Shown: piece by piece, positions 60,340 to 64,000 of the stretch
Layout: each line of letters begins with the position of its first letter
How positions within the stretch are numbered: position 1 is the first letter of the stretch
DNA from: Ralstonia condita
GTDB taxonomy: Bacteria; Pseudomonadota; Gammaproteobacteria; Burkholderiales; Burkholderiaceae
DNA length: 64,000 nt
NCBI RefSeq assembly: GCF_958405655.1
Contig: NZ_CATYWO010000004.1
Span: 1-64,000, forward strand
Reading direction: 5' to 3'
Program-made: the position numbers and the translations under genes
Notes under the pieces: generated by a model
Seen by the model: only the letters and a program-made list of their open reading frames with translations
Database searches by the model: none
What the model was told of the DNA's origin: nothing

Positions 60340-61644
60340 TCAGGCAGCAATACGGCTGAAGGCTGTGAAGTATTCCGGGAAGGTCTTTGCGACACAGCGC
60401 GGGTCGTTGATACGCACGGGCACCGGGCCGAAGGCGGCGAGCGAGAATGCCATCGCCATTCGATGGTCGTCGTAGGTATCGATGCCGCCAGCGGGAGGCG
60501 TCCATTGCGACGGAGGCGTCACGCGGATGAAATCAGCGCCCTCCTCCACTGCGGCGCCCAGTTTGCGAAGCTCGGTGGCCATGGCTGTCAGGCGATCAGT
60601 TTCCTTGACCCGCCAGCTTCCGATATTGGTGAGCGTGGTGGTGCCATCGGCAAACAGGGCGGCCACGGCCAACGTCATTGCAGCATCGGGGATGTGGTTG
60701 CAGTCCAACTCCAGCGCGTGAAGCTTGCCGTCGTCGCGCTCGACGCCACGCACTTCAATCCAGTTGTCGCCCGCCATGACGTTGGCGCCCATGCGGTTGA
60801 GCGCGTCGGCAAACCGGACGTCGCCCTGAATACTGGACATCCCCACGCCTTCCACGCGCACCGGCCCGCCGCCGAGCGCACCCGCCGCGAGGAAGTACGA
60901 AGCGGACGAGGCATCGCCTTCGACGAAGATTTCGCCCGGCGCCCTATACGCCACGCCCGTCGGCACCGTAAAGGACACCCAGCCGTCACGCGCAACCTGC
61001 ACACCGAAGCGCGCCATCAGGTTCAGCGTGATCTCGATGTAAGGCTTGGATATCAGCTCTCCGACGACCTCGATCGTGACGTGACCGGCCCGCTCCACCA
61101 GAGGGAGCGCCATGAGCAACGCAGTCAGAAACTGGCTCGAAACGTCGCCGCGCACGCGGATCGGCGCATCGAGCTTGACGGACGCGGCATGGATCGCCAG
61201 CGGTGGGTAGCCCGCGTTGCCCGTGTAATCGATATGAGCGCCGACCTGGCGCAGACCGTCGACCAGATCGCCGATCGGGCGCTCGTGCATGCGCGGCACG
61301 CCGTGCAACGTGTATTCACCACCCTGCAATGCAAGCGCAGCGGTCAGCGGGCGGATGGCGGTACCGGCATTCCCCATGAACAGGTCGGCCGATTTGACCG
61401 GGAAGCGACCGCCCGTGCCGGCGACACGGTAATCGTTGGGTCCAACGGATTCGACCTCGACACCCAGCTTGTCCAGCGCAGCCAGCATGACACGTGTGTC
61501 GTCGGAGTCGAGCAAGTCGCGCACGGTGGTGTCGCCCTGCGCGAGTGCGGCCAGCAGCAGCACGCGGTTGGAAATGCTCTTCGAGCCCGGCAGCTTGATG
61601 GTGCCGCGGGCTGCCTTCAGCGGACCAACGTCAAGGTATTCCAT
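60340..61644 (-). CDS. aroA: 3-phosphoshikimate 1-carboxyvinyltransferase
   Basis: A 434-residue EPSP synthase, the sixth shikimate-pathway step. PGSKSISNRVLLLAALAQGDT near residue 21 and NAGTAIRPLTAALAL near 90 bind substrate; the C-terminal ITVYDDHRMAMAFSLAA-like segment (here IDTYDDHRMAMAFSLAAFG) and EDPRCVAKTFPEYF-like end (NDPRCVAKTFPEYF) are typical. The motif NAGTA is intact, placing it in the common bacterial class. Cotranscribed with tyrA upstream (23 bases) and cmk downstream. Confidence 0.96.
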   Translation of the reverse strand: MEYLDVGPLKAARGTIKLPGSKSISNRVLLLAALAQGDTTVRDLLDSDDTRVMLAALDKLGVEVESVGPNDYRVAGTGGRFPVKSADLFMGNAGTAIRPLTAALALQGGEYTLHGVPRMHERPIGDLVDGLRQVGAHIDYTGNAGYPPLAIHAASVKLDAPIRVRGDVSSQFLTALLMALPLVERAGHVTIEVVGELISKPYIEITLNLMARFGVQVARDGWVSFTVPTGVAYRAPGEIFVEGDASSASYFLAAGALGGGPVRVEGVGMSSIQGDVRFADALNRMGANVMAGDNWIEVRGVERDDGKLHALELDCNHIPDAAMTLAVAALFADGTTTLTNIGSWRVKETDRLTAMATELRKLGAAVEEGADFIRVTPPSQWTPPAGGIDTYDDHRMAMAFSLAAFGPVPVRINDPRCVAKTFPEYFTAFSRIAA

Positions 61645-61666
61645 GAATCCAGTCAGTTAAAAAGCG

Positions 61667-62563
61667 TCATTCGGATGGTGTGGTGGGGGCCACCCGCTGC
61701 GGCCAGGCCAGGCGCGCTTCACTCGCGCGGCGGAACACGCGCTCCAGCGAGGCGCCATCGCGCTCGGCAATCATCGTCTTCAAGCGGCCAACCACGGCCT
61801 CGTACGTCGTCAGCTCCCGCAACAGCGCTTCGCGGTTCGACAAGCAGATGTCACGCCACATCTCGGGCGACGACGCGGCGATGCGCGTGAAATCGCGGAA
61901 GCCGCCACCTGCGAAGTCCAGTTTGAGCGAAGCGTCTTCTGCGTTGATGATCTGCGCGACCAATGCATACGACAGCACGTGCGGGAGGTGGCTGACAGCT
62001 GCAAATACCGCATCGTGCTGGACGGCAGACATCACGTGGCAATGCGCCCCAGCGGCTTCCCACATCGCCTGTACGCGGGCGACATCGGCGCGGCGGTTTT
62101 CCTGCAGCGGACACAGCACGGTCTTCTTGCCGACGTACAGATCGGCCAGCGCTGCCTCCACGCCGTTGAGTTCACGGCCGGCGATGGGGTGCGCCGGCAC
62201 GAACTGGCTGACCTGATCGCCCAGCGCCGTCTTGGCCGCGATGATGACGTCGGACTTGGTGCTCCCGGCATCCGTCACGATGGTGTCCGCGCCCAGGTGC
62301 GGCTGCATGGCGAGCAGCAGCGGCAGCGTCTGCGCCACTGGCGCGCACAGCACGACGATGTCTGCGTCGCGTACGGCCTCGTCCATCGGCAGCGCCTCGT
62401 CGATCACGCCCAGGCGGATCGCCGCGTCGAGCGACGCCTGCGACCGCCCGACGCCGACGATATGCCCGACCACGCCCGCGCGGCGCAACCCAAGCGCGAG
62501 CGAACCGCCAATCAGGCCGACGCCGACGATCACCAATCGGGAACAAGAAAAAGAAGAGGCCAC
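61667..62563 (-). CDS. tyrA: prephenate dehydrogenase
   Basis: A 298-residue NAD(P)-dependent enzyme that converts prephenate to 4-hydroxyphenylpyruvate for tyrosine. The nucleotide site is IVGVGLIGGSLALGLRRAG near residue 10. DAGSTKSDVI near 108 and PAHPIAGRE near 128 are catalytic-region motifs. It lacks a chorismate mutase domain. No ATG precedes the Rossmann motif, so the GTG at 62563 is chosen; a TACAAT about 33 bases upstream supports this. Confidence 0.92.
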   Translation of the reverse strand: MASSFSCSRLVIVGVGLIGGSLALGLRRAGVVGHIVGVGRSQASLDAAIRLGVIDEALPMDEAVRDADIVVLCAPVAQTLPLLLAMQPHLGADTIVTDAGSTKSDVIIAAKTALGDQVSQFVPAHPIAGRELNGVEAALADLYVGKKTVLCPLQENRRADVARVQAMWEAAGAHCHVMSAVQHDAVFAAVSHLPHVLSYALVAQIINAEDASLKLDFAGGGFRDFTRIAASSPEMWRDICLSNREALLRELTTYEAVVGRLKTMIAERDGASLERVFRRASEARLAWPQRVAPTTPSE

Positions 62564-62595
62564 AACACCGCCCTGCCAAAAAAAAAGCAAAGCGG

Positions 62596-62601
62596 CATTG
62601 T
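62596..62601 (-). promoter_or_regulatory. -10 element upstream of tyrA
   Basis: TACAAT on the minus strand about 33 bases before the GTG start, suggesting an internal promoter in the pheA-hisC-tyrA run. Confidence 0.45.
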
Positions 62602-62660
62602 AGCCCGATGTGTCCGACACCCGATGCCCGATCGGGCCCGCGGCAGACGCTGCGCCTGAC

Positions 62661-63785
62661 TTAGGCGGCGGCCGATTCCTGCGCCAGCGCGACCTCCAGC
62701 GCATCGAGGAAAGCGGCGTTCTCTTCCGGAAGCCCGATACTGACGCGCAGCCATTGCGGCAAGCCATAGTTGCCGACAGGGCGAACGATCACGCCCTGTT
62801 TAAGCAGCGCGAGGTTCACACGCGCACCCGCGTCATCGTCGTCACCCACCCGCACCAGAACGAAGTTGCCTGACGACGGCACGTATTGCAGGCCGAGCCG
62901 ATCGAACGCCTCCGTCAGCTGCAGGTAGCCGGCAGCGTTCAGTTCGGCAGACTGCCGGAGGAATGCCGTGTCATCGAGCGCGGCCACGGCAGCGGCTTGC
63001 GCCAGGCTGTTCACATTGAATGGCTGTCGGATGCGGTTGAGCAAATCGGTGAGCTGCGGCTGCGCGATGCCGTAACCCACGCGCAGGCCAGCCAGCCCAT
63101 ACGCCTTCGAGAAGGTGCGCGACACCAACAGATTCGGATACTGCCGCACCCAACTGACCGAGTCGTATTGCTGCGCCAGTTTCAGGAATTCGTTGTAAGC
63201 CTCGTCGAGCACAACGACGACTGTTGGGGGCACCTTGGCCAAGAACGCAGCAATCTCGTCTGCCAGCAGGAAGGTCCCCGTCGGGTTGTTTGGGTTAGCG
63301 ATGTAGATGAGGCGGGTCGTCGACGTGATGGCAGCGGCCATCGCATCCAGGTCGTGGCCGTATTCGCGGGCCGGCACTTCGATGGCGCGCGCGCCGACTT
63401 CCTGCGCTGCCAGTGCGTACACGGCGAAGGAGTGCTGGGCGTAGATCACGCCCTGCCCCGGCGCCACCAGTGCGCGGGCCGCCAGTTCAAGGATGTCGTT
63501 GCTGCCGTTACCGAGCGTGATCCACGCTTCGGGCACGCCAAACTTGGCGTGCAGTGCGGCCTTCAGGCTGAACCCGTTGGCATCCGGGTAGCGTGCCAGC
63601 TCATCAATCGCCGCAGCCATGGCGTCCTTGGCCGACTGCGGCATACCCAGCGGGTTTTCATTGGATGCCAGCTTGACGATGCGCGCAGCATCCAGGCCGA
63701 ACTCGCGCGCGACGTCGGCGATCGGTTTGCCAGCCACATAAGGTGCGATGGCGCGGACGTATTCGGGGCCGAACTGCAAAGACAT
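62661..63785 (-). CDS. hisC: histidinol-phosphate/aromatic aminotransferase
   Basis: A 374-residue class II aminotransferase. KLASNENPLGMPQSAKDAM near residue 38, IANPNNPTGTFL near 158 and the PLP lysine in SRTFSKAYGLAGLRVGYG near 220 are clear. Its position between pheA and tyrA suggests it may also act on phenylpyruvate or hydroxyphenylpyruvate, like aromatic-specific HisC paralogues. GAGGAG lies 6 bases before the ATG. Confidence 0.93.
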   Translation of the reverse strand: MSLQFGPEYVRAIAPYVAGKPIADVAREFGLDAARIVKLASNENPLGMPQSAKDAMAAAIDELARYPDANGFSLKAALHAKFGVPEAWITLGNGSNDILELAARALVAPGQGVIYAQHSFAVYALAAQEVGARAIEVPAREYGHDLDAMAAAITSTTRLIYIANPNNPTGTFLLADEIAAFLAKVPPTVVVVLDEAYNEFLKLAQQYDSVSWVRQYPNLLVSRTFSKAYGLAGLRVGYGIAQPQLTDLLNRIRQPFNVNSLAQAAAVAALDDTAFLRQSAELNAAGYLQLTEAFDRLGLQYVPSSGNFVLVRVGDDDDAGARVNLALLKQGVIVRPVGNYGLPQWLRVSIGLPEENAAFLDALEVALAQESAAA

Positions 63786-63879
63786 CAGGTGCTCCTCTGT
63801 TATCGGCGCCTCGCCCAAGCGAAGCGCGTTTGGATCCCTCGGGAGCGCCGCAAACCGGCACCGGCTTGCCTCGTCCCCG

Positions 63880-64000
63880 TCAGTGTGCCGAGGGGTAAGA
63901 CCCCAAGACTTTGAAATACGCTGCATCGTGCCGCAGCTTTTCCAGCGCACGCGCCACTTGCGGGTCGCGCTGGTGGCCCTCCACGTCGACGTAGAAGTAG
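63880..64000 (-). CDS. pheA: prephenate dehydratase, C-terminal end only
   Basis: The last 39 codons of a gene running off the window. The sequence FYVDVEGHQRDPQVARALEKLR, then FKVLGSYPSA, matches the end of the ACT regulatory domain of prephenate dehydratase (P-protein), which makes phenylpyruvate. The TGA is at 63880-63882. Its position upstream of hisC-tyrA-aroA fits the conserved aromatic operon. Confidence 0.9.
   Translation of the reverse strand, partial: YFYVDVEGHQRDPQVARALEKLRHDAAYFKVLGSYPSAH

Overview
The window looks like a stretch of core chromosome from a GC-rich betaproteobacterium of the Burkholderiaceae, most probably Ralstonia (pickettii/solanacearum group). The evidence is gene content and order: parE-transglycosylase-parC, rpsP-rimM-trmD-rplS, and pheA-hisC-tyrA-aroA-cmk-rpsA-ihfB followed by lapA-lapB-udg-hldE-hldD. 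A Kdo hydroxylase gene and strongly GC-biased codon usage fit the same assignment. I see no integrase, transposase, CRISPR array, plasmid backbone or prophage. The tRNA-Arg gene, a common island target, is intact and carries no island.

Layout. 1-1.5 kb: damaged or misassembled sequence, with a MASE1 fragment joined to half an alpha/beta hydrolase and a patatin gene lacking its centre. 1.7-12.6 kb: lactate permease, then a leftward block with split chromate transporter, topoisomerase IV (parC, parE) around a lytic transglycosylase, and the ABC-F gene uup. 13-19.8 kb: amino-acid binding protein, Kdo hydroxylase, ClC antiporter, tRNA-Arg(CCT), and rhlE behind a long leader. 19.9-24.5 kb: ergothioneine-type genes egtD/egtB, a yybP-ykoY (Mn2+) riboswitch with its TerC protein, and a threonine dehydratase. 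24.7-33.8 kb: thyA-folA, pmbA, darP-moaB, orn, an M48 protease-rsgA-DUF2007 run, a CbiB-family protein and a Nudix hydrolase.

33.8-41.8 kb: the rpsP-rimM-trmD-rplS ribosome/tRNA operon, a PQQ sugar dehydrogenase, a small secreted protein, a TM2 protein, a radical SAM protein, and a divergent Lrp regulator/dadA pair. 41.9-48.4 kb: acyl-CoA dehydrogenase with its electron acceptor genes etfB-etfA, and the methionine importer metN-metI-metQ behind a terminator-like leader hairpin. 48.4-57.2 kb: histone-deacetylase-like hydrolase, mltB, cysM, comEA, then envelope genes hldD, hldE, udg, lapB, lapA. 57.3-64 kb: ihfB, rpsA, cmk and the aromatic/histidine genes aroA, tyrA, hisC and the 3' end of pheA, which runs off the window.

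Functional themes are LPS inner-core synthesis and its control (hldD, hldE, udg, lapA, lapB, Kdo hydroxylase), translation and ribosome assembly (rpsP, rimM, trmD, rplS, rpsA, rsgA, darP, rhlE, uup), nucleotide/folate metabolism (thyA, folA, cmk) and amino-acid metabolism. No clearly new multi-gene system is visible. The points most worth a second look are the EgtB homologue with altered iron-ligand positions, the leader structures upstream of metN, terC and rhlE, and the damaged genes at the left edge.
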